Shown piece after piece: positions 27,900-36,110 of a stretch of 64,000 bases of DNA; within the stretch, counting starts at the first letter, position 1, and the number at the start of each line of letters is the position of its first letter. Both the position numbers and the translations under genes were made by a program. The notes under the pieces are model-generated. The model saw nothing but the letters and a program-made list of their open reading frames with translations. It had not been told where the DNA came from and did no database searches. This DNA is from an uncultured Clostridia bacterium (GTDB taxonomy: Bacteria; Bacillota; Clostridia; Lachnospirales; CAG-274), in the NCBI GenBank assembly GCA_947630725.1, contig CANRIS010000007.1, forward strand, positions 26,200 through 90,199, in the 5' to 3' direction.

Positions 27900-28502
27900 A
27901 TGAAAAAATGTATGCCGGCAGTATTTATATTATTTGCTCTGCTTTTACTTTCTTTTTCAGGCTGTGACAAAAACAACCAAAGAGAAGACACAAAGGCTGC
28001 GGATCCTCTCGGGGAGGCGCAGACTGCCGCGCGTACGGCAAATCCCGGCGGACTTGAATACAATGACGGCGAAAAGGGTCTTTATATAATGCTCCCCAAT
28101 GAAAACTGGCGGCTTTCTTCTGACGAGGAAGGCTGTATAGGCTTTTCGGAGGACGCAGGTATGATAAACATATACTATGGAGACGATGACGGTTCGGCGT
28201 ATAAAAACGTCCCCAAGAATAAGGAGGACGTGCTGAAAATTCTTGAAAAAGCAGGAATTTCGGCAGACTGGGTAGACGTACAGAGGTTCAGTCTGAATGA
28301 AGACGATGATAAAAATGTAAGGACCTATTCCTACACGATAAAATTTGATGTCCCCGATGATGAGGGCAGCAAAAATGAGTTTTATACGGTTTCAAAATCT
28401 ATCTGCGGCAAGGACAGGGTTTGCGTTGCGGCAGGACAGATATACAGAAAAGACGCCGTGGAATCCTGCGAAAGGTCTGTGGAAAGCTTTGCTGTGTATT
28501 GA
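27900..28502 (+). CDS. Lipoprotein of unknown function
   Basis: A 200-residue exported lipoprotein. The signal peptide ends in a lipobox, LSFSGC, near residue 22. The mature part is acidic and starts with a short linker followed by a beta-rich domain (GLYIMLPNENWRLSSDEEGCIGF). I do not recognise a family. It is related in layout to the next gene: both have a signal, a linker, an I-V-LP-type strand and a similar order of segments. It starts 27 bases after RNase Y, so it is likely in the same transcript. Confidence 0.65.
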   Translation: MKKCMPAVFILFALLLLSFSGCDKNNQREDTKAADPLGEAQTAARTANPGGLEYNDGEKGLYIMLPNENWRLSSDEEGCIGFSEDAGMINIYYGDDDGSAYKNVPKNKEDVLKILEKAGISADWVDVQRFSLNEDDDKNVRTYSYTIKFDVPDDEGSKNEFYTVSKSICGKDRVCVAAGQIYRKDAVESCERSVESFAVY

Positions 28503-28639
28503 GGAAATAGGTATAGAGGTATAAATCACAGAATATAAATACAGGGTGTTCGGAAAGAGCGCCCTGTTGTTGTTTGGGGACTTTTTTGCATATGAATTAT
28601 AACAGATATAAAAAAATAAGGGCAGGGAGGTTTTTTAAT

Positions 28640-29242
28640 ATGAAAATAATGAATATATTGAATGTATTGAATATATTTAAAATATTGTTTGCTGCGGCTT
28701 TGGCGGCTTTTTGCGTCTGCGGCTGCGAAAAATCGGAGGATGTTTCCGAGCCGAAGGGAGCCGAGATAGTATCCGATGACGGCAGCGTGTCGATAGTTCT
28801 GCCCGATGAGGGTTATACAGTAGGTCAGCTTGACAACGGCGTAATGAGCTTTTTTTCGGACAAGGGGGATATATTTACATCTCACGGAGAAGAGGACTCA
28901 AACGGCAGAATGTATGACGCAATGCCCCGCACAAGAGAGGAGCTTGAAGAATTTTATGAAAAAAGCTACGCAGGCGAAGCGGAGTATGATATGGAAATAA
29001 AGGACTTCAGCTACAGCGAAAAAAACGGCGTAAAGTATATGTCCGACATTGTCTATATCACTGAATATACCGAGGACGAAAACGGTGAAAAAGTCACCGA
29101 AAAATACGCTATTATAGAAAATACTTCTTCTGACGGCAAGACATACTATTATGCAGAGGCCGAAACGGAACAGAACGAAGAAACCGTAAATAAGCTGGCA
29201 GCGTCTCTTGCCACCTACGGCCCCACCGACGACTCCAAATAA
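28640..29242 (+). CDS. Lipoprotein of unknown function, related to the preceding one
   Basis: A 200-residue lipoprotein with lipobox FCVCGC. The ATG at 28640 is chosen because AGGGAGG lies upstream; the earlier start in the ORF track lacks one. The mature domain (GSVSIVLPDEGYTVGQLDNGVMSFF) follows the same order as its neighbour, including YTITEY-like strands and a C-terminal Tyr-rich strand. The two are probably an old duplication. No known domain is recognised. Confidence 0.62.
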   Translation: MKIMNILNVLNIFKILFAAALAAFCVCGCEKSEDVSEPKGAEIVSDDGSVSIVLPDEGYTVGQLDNGVMSFFSDKGDIFTSHGEEDSNGRMYDAMPRTREELEEFYEKSYAGEAEYDMEIKDFSYSEKNGVKYMSDIVYITEYTEDENGEKVTEKYAIIENTSSDGKTYYYAEAETEQNEETVNKLAASLATYGPTDDSK

Positions 29243-29369
29243 AATGACAATTTTTTAAAATTCGTTGCAAAATAATTAATGTGTGATATAATAAAATAGG
29301 TTGTGTATAGATATATGGCAAATGCCAAAAAAATAAAAAATAAAATTTAAGCAAGAAAGGATTTTTTAA

Positions 29370-30533
29370 ATGAGTATATTCAAAGTTACAAACGATGTTG
29401 TTTATATAGGCTGTGACGACAGGGAAATCGACCTTTTTGAAAGTCAGTATGTAGTGCCTGAGGGTATGTCCTACAACTCATATCTTATTCTGGACGAAAA
29501 GATCGCCGTTATGGATACGGCAGACAAAAGGGTATCCGACGAGTGGTTTTCTAATCTGGAAGAGGCTCTTGGAGGCAGAAAGCCCGACTATCTTGTAGTC
29601 TCACATATGGAGCCCGATCACGCTGCCAACATTGAAAAGGCGGCTGTAAAATATCCCGAGCTTAAAATCGTGGGAAACGCAAAGACATTTGTATATTATA
29701 AACAGTTTTTTGACAAGGATATTTCCGAAAGATGCGTTACGGTAAAGGACGGAGACGTTCTGGAGCTTGGAGAACATAAGCTGCATTTTATATTTGCTCC
29801 CATGGTTCACTGGCCCGAAGTTATGGTTGAGTATGACGAAAAGGACAAGATATTGTTCTCGGCTGACGGATTCGGAAAGTTCGGCGCTCTTGACGCAGAC
29901 GAGGACTGGGCCTGCGAAGCCAGAAGATATTATTTCAATATAGTAGGAAAGTACGGGGCTCAGGTACAGGCTCTTCTGAAAAAGGCCGCAAAGCTGGATA
30001 TAGGCATTATATGTCCTCTCCACGGACCCATACTCAGCGAAAATCTTGAATATTATATAGACAAATACAATGTATGGAGCTCATATGCTCCGGAGGATAA
30101 GGGCATTCTCATAGCCTATGGCTCTATACACGGTCACACGGCTGAGGCTGCCGAAAAACTGGGCGAGATACTTAAGGCAAAGGGAGCGGAAAAGGTTGTT
30201 GTAAGTGATCTTTCAAGAGAGGATATGGCAGAAGTCATCGAGGACGCTTTCAGATATGACAGAATGGTGGTTGCGTGCGCAACATATGACGGAGGACTTT
30301 TCCCTGTAGTAGAGGACTTTCTCCATCACCTTAAGATAAAGAATTATAACGGCAGAAAGGTCGGACTTATAGAAAACGGAACGTGGGCTCCCGCAGCAAA
30401 CAGGCTTATGAAGGCATATTTTGAGGGAATGAAGAACATTGAAATATGCGACAGCAGCGTTACCGTAAGGTCTGCCCTTAAGCCGCAGAATAACGAAGAG
30501 CTTGAAAAGCTTGCGGAAGAGCTTCTTGCATGA
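29370..30533 (+). CDS. A-type flavoprotein (flavodiiron protein, FprA-like)
   Basis: Reduces oxygen (and possibly nitric oxide) to harmless products, protecting anaerobes. Of 387 residues, the N-terminal metallo-beta-lactamase-fold domain has the diiron site SHMEPDHAANIEK, with further ligands at MVHWPEVM and SADGFGKF and in CPLHGPIL. The C-terminal flavodoxin-like FMN domain begins ILIAYGSIHGHTAEAAEKLGE. No rubredoxin domain is attached, which makes it class A. It stands alone, with AGAAAGGA upstream. Confidence 0.93.
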   Translation: MSIFKVTNDVVYIGCDDREIDLFESQYVVPEGMSYNSYLILDEKIAVMDTADKRVSDEWFSNLEEALGGRKPDYLVVSHMEPDHAANIEKAAVKYPELKIVGNAKTFVYYKQFFDKDISERCVTVKDGDVLELGEHKLHFIFAPMVHWPEVMVEYDEKDKILFSADGFGKFGALDADEDWACEARRYYFNIVGKYGAQVQALLKKAAKLDIGIICPLHGPILSENLEYYIDKYNVWSSYAPEDKGILIAYGSIHGHTAEAAEKLGEILKAKGAEKVVVSDLSREDMAEVIEDAFRYDRMVVACATYDGGLFPVVEDFLHHLKIKNYNGRKVGLIENGTWAPAANRLMKAYFEGMKNIEICDSSVTVRSALKPQNNEELEKLAEELLA

Positions 30534-30573
30534 GTAATTGGCTGAATTTGTTATATTTTAATTCTTGCATAGT

Positions 30574-30601
30574 TTGACCTTTTGTTATACAATAGTATTA
30601 T
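30574..30601 (+). promoter_or_regulatory. Probable promoter of the LysM gene
   Basis: TTGACC (30574-30579) and TATTAT (30596-30601) with 16-base spacing, about 80 bases before the start codon. Confidence 0.55.
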
Positions 30602-30682
30602 AATAGTATTGCAGAGGGATAAAGGTAATTTTGGCGTAATATAAAAGGAATAAAGAGGAAAAATGAAAGAAAAGGTGGTGAC

Positions 30683-31987
30683 GTGGTGGCAGACTATAAC
30701 GGAGGAAGATCCGGAGAAAGAAAAACCGCAGCGCAGAAAATAGCTGAACAAAGAAGAAGGAAAAATGCTCTTGAGGAGGTACAGGGGCCAAGGCTTGGCA
30801 ACAGAGGTACAAACGCATACAATACACCCAGACTTTCATCAAGGAACGACATACAGGACAGGCAGGAAAGACCAGACAGACCGGACAGACAGAGAACGGC
30901 GGCTCCTGCTCCGAGAAAAAGCGCAAACAGGTCTGTGAGCAGAAAAAACGACAGAAGCATACAACTGTTTCCGGGTACGGGAGCCTCAAGGGTATATACA
31001 AAGCCCTCCGGCAAGGCTCTGTTTGGTAAGCGCTCACGTCTCGGAGGCTCCGGCGGAAAAAAGCTGATCGCTATAGGAGCTGTAGTTGCTGCGGTGCTTG
31101 TGATGCTGTTTATGCTTACAAAGAAAAACGCCGTAGAGGTTTTTGTTGACGGAAATTCTGTGGGTGTCGTTATGGACAAGAACTACGATGCCGAAACCAT
31201 TAAAACAACCTGTACAGCAAGGCTTGTTTCGGATCACGACACAAATGTTGAGATCACAAGCAATATAGAGACCAAGAAGGTACACGCAAGAAAAAGCGAT
31301 AAAAATGTTTCGACTGCCGACTATCTTCTTAAGGAGATAAACGAAGTTCTTAAGTACAATGTGGAGGCTACCGCTATTGTTGTCAACGGCAGCGAAATGG
31401 CGGTCGTTTCAAACAATGAGGCGGCGCAGACCGTTGTTGACAGGATACGCTCCGAGCATAAGCTCTCTTATATAGAGGACACGAGTACGATCGTGGAGGG
31501 ACCCGAAATAGAGGGATTGGAGTATGTGTCGAAGTTTGTGGACGGAACAGAAATTCTGAGTACGGATCAGGCATATGACAAGCTGAACGGAACCAGGCAG
31601 GAGACGCTTACATATACGGTTGCGGCCGGCGACAGCATAGGAAAGATCGCAGCAAGATATGGGCTTGGGGTATCCGAGCTTATGGCATCGAACCCCGATA
31701 TTGCCGATGCTACGAGAATATCTGTGGGAGACGAAATAAAGATAGACGCAACAGTACCTATACTGAACATAAAGGTCGTAACTCAAACGGTTGACAGAAG
31801 CAGCGGTACGGCTGTTATTGAAAAGACCACATATATAAACGGCAATATATCGGACACAACATCTCTTGACAGCAGCAAGGCTGACAACGCAGATGACGAA
31901 AACGACGGCGATGAGGGCGCAGACAACACTGACAACACCGATGATGGGGAAAGTTCGGAAAATTCTGGTAATTCCGAGAGTGAATAA
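30683..31987 (+). CDS. Membrane-anchored LysM-domain protein
   Basis: A 434-residue protein with a cytosolic, Arg/Lys-rich N-terminus of about 110 residues, a single membrane helix (LIAIGAVVAAVLVMLFML) and an extracellular part. This begins with a YabE/YuaB-like beta region (VFVDGNSVGVVMDK). Residues about 310-355 are a LysM peptidoglycan-binding domain (YTVAAGDSIGKIAARYGLGVSELMASNPDI), and an Asp/Glu/Ser-rich tail ends the protein. No peptidase or hydrolase domain is present. The start is one of two adjacent GTG codons (30683 or 30686) after AAGGTGG. It may anchor or organise wall assembly; no partner gene is evident. Confidence 0.75.
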   Translation: MVADYNGGRSGERKTAAQKIAEQRRRKNALEEVQGPRLGNRGTNAYNTPRLSSRNDIQDRQERPDRPDRQRTAAPAPRKSANRSVSRKNDRSIQLFPGTGASRVYTKPSGKALFGKRSRLGGSGGKKLIAIGAVVAAVLVMLFMLTKKNAVEVFVDGNSVGVVMDKNYDAETIKTTCTARLVSDHDTNVEITSNIETKKVHARKSDKNVSTADYLLKEINEVLKYNVEATAIVVNGSEMAVVSNNEAAQTVVDRIRSEHKLSYIEDTSTIVEGPEIEGLEYVSKFVDGTEILSTDQAYDKLNGTRQETLTYTVAAGDSIGKIAARYGLGVSELMASNPDIADATRISVGDEIKIDATVPILNIKVVTQTVDRSSGTAVIEKTTYINGNISDTTSLDSSKADNADDENDGDEGADNTDNTDDGESSENSGNSESE

Positions 31988-32034
31988 ATAAAAATAAGCG
32001 CCGATGGTTCGCTGTAAAAAATTTTTTAAAAATG

Positions 32035-32220
32035 TTCTGCTCACGACTTTTCCGCAAGGAGTACCTTCGGTACCCCTGCGTTAAAGTCGGAGCCGTAAAA
32101 GGGCGGCAACAGCCGAGCCGATTTCATCGGCTCGGCTGTTGCGGTCAATGCCTGCGGCCGCAGGCCGCAGGCATTGACGCGGCATCTTTGCCCCGTTAGG
32201 GGCAAAGATGCGCCGCCCTA
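32035..32220. repeat. Cloverleaf palindromic element, copy A
   Basis: A GC-rich element made of perfect hairpins. The preceding arm has GGAGTACC/GGTACCCC with loop TTC. An outer stem AGGGCGGC (32100-32107) / GCCGCCCT (32212-32219) closes three hairpins. Hairpin 1 has 16 bp (arms begin CAACAGCCGAG and end GGCTGTTG). Hairpin 2 has 16 bp (GTCAATGCCTGCGGCC with loop GCA). Hairpin 3 has 13 bp (GCATCTTTGCCCC with loop GTTA). It occupies the intergenic gap after the LysM gene. Whether it acts as DNA or RNA is unknown. Confidence 0.85.
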
Positions 32221-32476
32221 TGATACCAGGATACGAAAAACGCACTTGGTTATATACAGCAGTAAAAAAGCTTTTGGAAAAGGGAAAATACCACGGCAGA
32301 GTTGTTGTCGGAGGCGCTTTCCTTTTTGCTTTGCGCAAAAAAAAACAACAATATATGAAAAAATAATTAAATCTGAAAAATAATGTGGATTTTCTTAGGA
32401 TTTTAAGCTATACTATAAACTGTATTCCATAAGTCATATACAATTCGGGCTTAAGATGGTCTGAATTTAACCGACA

Positions 32477-32630
32477 AGTAAGTCCCCCGCCTCTTTAGGC
32501 GGTGGGTACTTACTGTTGTATTCGGTGGGAGATGCAAGCTCCCATCGAATACAAAGGCTTCATCAGAAGCCGTCGGGTAGAGATACGTAGCGTAAGCGGA
32601 GTGCGAATATCATTGACTATAGTGTCTGCT
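32477..32630. mobile_element. IS200/IS605-end-like hairpin segment (possible remnant)
   Basis: Three hairpins follow one another: AGTAAGT-CCCCCGCC pairs with GGCGGTGGG-TACTTACT (32477-32514), TTGTATTCG-TGGGAG pairs with CTCCCA-CGAATACAA (32516-32554), and GGCTTC pairs with GAAGCC (32556-32571). The CCCCCGCC...GGCGGTGGG hairpin and the following GAAGCC segment resemble ends and omega-RNA regions of IS200/IS605 elements. No TnpA or TnpB reading frame is present, so it may be a minimal element, a remnant, or unrelated. Confidence 0.4.
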
Positions 32631-32813
32631 CACGCCTTTCCCGCAAGGAGTACCTTCGGTACTCCTGCGGCAAAAGCGGAGCCGTAGGAGGGGGAGGGCG
32701 GCGCGCCGAGCCGATGAAATCGGCTCGGCCGCTGCGGTCAGGGTCTGCGGCCGCAGGCCGCAGACCCTGACGCGGCATCTTTGCCCCGCAGGGGCAAAGA
32801 TGCGCCGCCCCCC
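32628..32813. repeat. Cloverleaf palindromic element, copy B
   Basis: Homologous to copy A in the same orientation. It begins with CCGCAAGGAGTACC/GGTACTCCTGCGG (loop TTC). The outer stem GGGCGGCGC/GCGCCGCCC encloses GCCGAGCCGAT hairpin 1 (loop GAA), GTCAGGGTCTGCGGCC hairpin 2 (loop GCA) and GCATCTTTGCCCC hairpin 3 (loop GCA). Compared with copy A, hairpin 2 differs at three positions in each arm, all keeping base pairs. The remaining bases up to the SpoIID gene (32814-32909) show only a ribosome site. Confidence 0.85.
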
Positions 32814-32909
32814 CCTATTGAGGCAAGCCGACACGGAAAGTATAAAAGTTGCACATACACAATATACAGTAAAGAAGTTAAAAGTTGATTTCGGAGGAAA
32901 CGTAAATCT

Positions 32910-34304
32910 ATGAGAACTATGAGAAAAAAATTATTGTTGGCAGCGGCTGTCCTTGCGGTGGTGTTTACGCAGCTATTTGCCATGAATACATACTGTTCAA
33001 ATGAGATAATAAGAGTAGGGCTTGTGACAAGTTTCGGAGACATATCCTCGGTCAGCATCGGAGATCAGGCTGTTATGACAGGATATTCAAGTGGAAACAA
33101 CTTTTATGAGATTGCCTATCTGGATATGAGCGGCGGCGGAAGTCTTTCAAAATCAGCCTCGTATTATATAGCTGTTGACGGAAGTTATGGCGACTATGCC
33201 TCTGCTAAGGCAAGAGCGTTAAGGCTTGTTGCAGACGGATACAACTCCGTCCCTGCATTCAAGGGAAACGGCGTATGGAATGTCTATATAGGACCGTATG
33301 AAAGCAGCGAAAGGGCGGCAGCCGCCGAAAACAACTATCCGGGCAATGCTGTCACATGCGCTCCATCGGCATATACTATGTACCTTTCGGGGGCGAACGA
33401 CAAAATGATATATGACTTTTCGGGTGGTAATTTTGCCATAACGGGAGACAGCGCAGTCAGCATCGGGGGCAGCTCATACAGAGGCTATATTGAATTCTGC
33501 AATACTGGCGGAGGGTTTACCGCAGTGAATGTTATTTCTCTTGAAACTTATCTGTGCAGCGTTGTTCCATCGGAAATGCCTTCGGGCTGGGGAACCGAGG
33601 CGCTGAAGGCTCAGGCCGTGGCTGCAAGGACATATACCGTGAACAAGCTTAAGGCAGGCGGAGAGACAGGCTATTATGACATATGCGACAATGCCCATTG
33701 TCAGATGTATACGGGAACGAAAAGTGAGGCGGCATCTGCTACTGCTGCAGTCGGCGCTACGGCAGGAGAGGTGGCAGTGTATAACGGCGAGCTTATCAAT
33801 GCGGTATACTGTTCCTCTGTAGGCGGAGTAAGCGATGATAACGAGAATGTCTGGGGCGAGGATATTCCGTATCTCAAAAGCGTAAAGGAAATTGACGGCA
33901 CAGAGGTTGTCGAGTGGAGCAGAAGCTACAGCTTTAAGACCATTTCGGACATTCTTTCGGCAAGAGGCGTGAATATAGGAAAGCTTGTATACATAAACGT
34001 ACAAAGAAGCGATAACGGAAGGGTATATTCTATGACCTTTTCGGGAGAGAGCGGAAGCTATACCGTAGAAAAAGAGGACGTAAGGACGTTTTTTTCGGGA
34101 ACGAGCGAGGGTACTCTCCAAAGCAGAGTTTTTGACATAAGCTTTGAATACGGAAACGAATTTGTGCTTCACATTGACGGAAAAGGCTGGGGACACGGAC
34201 TTGGACTTAGTCAGTACGGCGCAAAGGCTATGTCGGAGGCAGGCTATACATATGACGAAATACTTAAGCATTATTATAAGGGAATTGAAATAACGGGATA
34301 TTGA
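32910..34304 (+). CDS. SpoIID/LytB-domain cell-wall protein
   Basis: Exported protein of 464 residues with an N-terminal signal (KLLLAAAVLAVVFTQLFAMN). Residues about 85-160 resemble a SPOR-like peptidoglycan-binding region (YYIAVDGSYGDYASAKARALRL, GPYESSERAAAAE). The SpoIID/LytB domain follows: YLCSVVPSEMPSGWGTEALKAQAVAARTYTV, the AHCQMYTG segment, and the late GKGWGHGLGLSQYGAKAM. SpoIID is a lytic transglycosylase needed for forespore engulfment. This one has an added SPOR-like part and is not beside spoIIQ-type genes, so it could act in vegetative wall remodelling instead. Confidence 0.85.
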   Translation: MRTMRKKLLLAAAVLAVVFTQLFAMNTYCSNEIIRVGLVTSFGDISSVSIGDQAVMTGYSSGNNFYEIAYLDMSGGGSLSKSASYYIAVDGSYGDYASAKARALRLVADGYNSVPAFKGNGVWNVYIGPYESSERAAAAENNYPGNAVTCAPSAYTMYLSGANDKMIYDFSGGNFAITGDSAVSIGGSSYRGYIEFCNTGGGFTAVNVISLETYLCSVVPSEMPSGWGTEALKAQAVAARTYTVNKLKAGGETGYYDICDNAHCQMYTGTKSEAASATAAVGATAGEVAVYNGELINAVYCSSVGGVSDDNENVWGEDIPYLKSVKEIDGTEVVEWSRSYSFKTISDILSARGVNIGKLVYINVQRSDNGRVYSMTFSGESGSYTVEKEDVRTFFSGTSEGTLQSRVFDISFEYGNEFVLHIDGKGWGHGLGLSQYGAKAMSEAGYTYDEILKHYYKGIEITGY

Positions 34305-34458
34305 AAAATGCGGCAGATATGGCAGATATGATTGAAATGACCGAAGTGCAATGAAAGACGAAGAGTATTTTCCCGATACCGATAAAATTTGTTAGGGTTT
34401 TCCATCAGTTTGTCCGATTTGTTCGGGCTGTCACAGCAGCCGCATTAGGAGGTTTATT

Positions 34459-35490
34459 ATGAAAACTTCTGATTTTTATTATTATTTACCGCAGGAGCTT
34501 ATAGCGCAGAAGCCTTTGGAGGATCGTTCCTCCTCAAGGCTTCTTGTTTTGGACAAGGAAACGGGCGAAATAAGCCACAGAGTTTTTAAGGATATTGAAG
34601 AAATGCTCTCTCCGGGGGATTGCATTGTAATAAACAATACAAAAGTCATTCCTGCAAGGCTTATAGGAGAGAGAAAAAACACAGGAGCAAGGGTTGAGAT
34701 ACTTCTGCTTAAAAGAATAGACAAGGACAGATGGGAAACCCTTGTTTATCCCGGAAAAAAAGCAAAACCGGGAAATATCATAGTGTTTGGACAGGGACTG
34801 CTTGAGGCAGAGATCTGCGAAGTGATAAACGGAGGCAACAGGATCGTACGTTTCAGCTATGAGGGAGTGTTTGAGGAGCTTTTGGATAAGCTGGGACAAA
34901 TGCCGCTGCCGCCATATATAACCGAAAGTCTGAAGGACAAAAGCCGTTATCAGACGGTGTATGCCAAAAACGACGGGTCTGCGGCGGCTCCTACGGCGGG
35001 ACTTCACTTTACCGAGGAGCTTTTGGAAAGGCTCAGAGCAAAGGGAGTAAGGATCGCGGAGCTTACTCTTCATGTAGGGCTCGGAACCTTTCGCCCCGTA
35101 AAGACCGAAAACATAGACGATCATATTATGCATTCGGAATATTTTGAGCTTGAAAAAAGTCAGGCGGATATTATAAACGAAACAAAGAAAAACGGAAACA
35201 GAGTGGTGGTTATAGGCACCACAAGCTGCCGCACTCTTGAATCCATAGCCGATGAAAACGGCGTTCTGAGAGAAAAAAGCGGCACAACGGATATATTTAT
35301 ATACCCGGGATATAAATTCAGGATAGTTGACAACCTCATTACAAATTTCCATCTGCCGGAATCAACTCTGCTTATGCTCGTGTCGGCTCTCGCAGGAAAG
35401 GAAAATATAATGAGAGCCTACGATCAGGCTATAAAAATGGGATACAGATTTTTTTCCTTTGGGGATGCTATGTTTATAAAGGGAAGATAG
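34459..35490 (+). CDS. queA: tRNA preQ1(34) S-adenosylmethionine ribosyltransferase-isomerase
   Basis: Adds the epoxycyclopentanediol moiety from S-adenosylmethionine to preQ1 in tRNA, a late step of queuosine synthesis. It is 343 residues long. The N-terminus [32 protein letters not shown] is diagnostic, as are SRYQTVYAK...[29 protein letters not shown] and [23 protein letters not shown] lies 6 bases before the ATG. The reductase QueF, which acts earlier in the same pathway, is at 43954. The genes for the first steps are not in the window. Confidence 0.97.
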   Translation: MKTSDFYYYLPQELIAQKPLEDRSSSRLLVLDKETGEISHRVFKDIEEMLSPGDCIVINNTKVIPARLIGERKNTGARVEILLLKRIDKDRWETLVYPGKKAKPGNIIVFGQGLLEAEICEVINGGNRIVRFSYEGVFEELLDKLGQMPLPPYITESLKDKSRYQTVYAKNDGSAAAPTAGLHFTEELLERLRAKGVRIAELTLHVGLGTFRPVKTENIDDHIMHSEYFELEKSQADIINETKKNGNRVVVIGTTSCRTLESIADENGVLREKSGTTDIFIYPGYKFRIVDNLITNFHLPESTLLMLVSALAGKENIMRAYDQAIKMGYRFFSFGDAMFIKGR

Positions 35491-35511
35491 CGAAAGGCAG
35501 TATAACGTAAT

Positions 35512-36087
35512 ATGAAAAGCATATTGTTTTTGGGAGACAGTATAACAGACTGTGAAAGACTGTATTCGGCAGACGGTCTGGGTTTGGGCTATGTAAAGCT
35601 TATTTCCGAAAGGCTGCCCTATGCCATAGTTAACAGGGGCTGCAACGGCTTTGGCGTGTACGACGTAAGGAGACTGCTGAAAAGGGGGCTTGAAATAAAG
35701 CCCGATATTGTATGCGTTCTTGTGGGCGTAAACGACATTCCTTCGCTTATGGCAGGGGGAGAGACATTTGATGATTTTGGGAGAGCCTATGAGGACATAC
35801 TCAAAAGGCTTGCAGGTTACAGAACGGTTGCTGCGGCACCCTTTTTGTTTCGCAGTCCGTCAGAGCTGATAAGTTGGAGGCCTTTTCTTGAAAATATGAC
35901 TGAAATTATAGTGGGTTTATGTGAAAGGTACGGTGTTCCGTGTATTCCAACGAATGATATTTTTGAGAAAAGGGCGGAGGTCTGCGGCGAGGATAAGCTG
36001 ACAGTGGACGGCATACATCTTACATATGAGGGGCATAGGATATTGGTCGATGAGTTTATAAGGCTGATAGATCATGTGGCTGAATGA
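35512..36087 (+). CDS. SGNH/GDSL-family hydrolase
   Basis: Cytosolic esterase or lipase-like hydrolase of 191 residues. The four conserved blocks are visible: LFLGDSITD (nucleophile Ser), RGCNGFGVYDVR (Gly), VLVGVNDIP (Asn) and VDGIHLTYEGH (catalytic Asp and His). No signal peptide is present. It follows queA by 21 bases and overlaps the region before the transglutaminase gene, so it may be part of the queA transcript. The substrate is unknown; acyl or acetyl esters of sugars are plausible. Confidence 0.83.
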   Translation: MKSILFLGDSITDCERLYSADGLGLGYVKLISERLPYAIVNRGCNGFGVYDVRRLLKRGLEIKPDIVCVLVGVNDIPSLMAGGETFDDFGRAYEDILKRLAGYRTVAAAPFLFRSPSELISWRPFLENMTEIIVGLCERYGVPCIPTNDIFEKRAEVCGEDKLTVDGIHLTYEGHRILVDEFIRLIDHVAE

Positions 36088-36110
36088 GGATAATGTGGGA
36101 AGGGATTTTT

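Noticed and set aside
31988-32909. CRISPR array suggested by repeated palindromes
   Set aside because: There are only two repeat units with no regular spacers and no cas genes; the structure is a multi-hairpin element.
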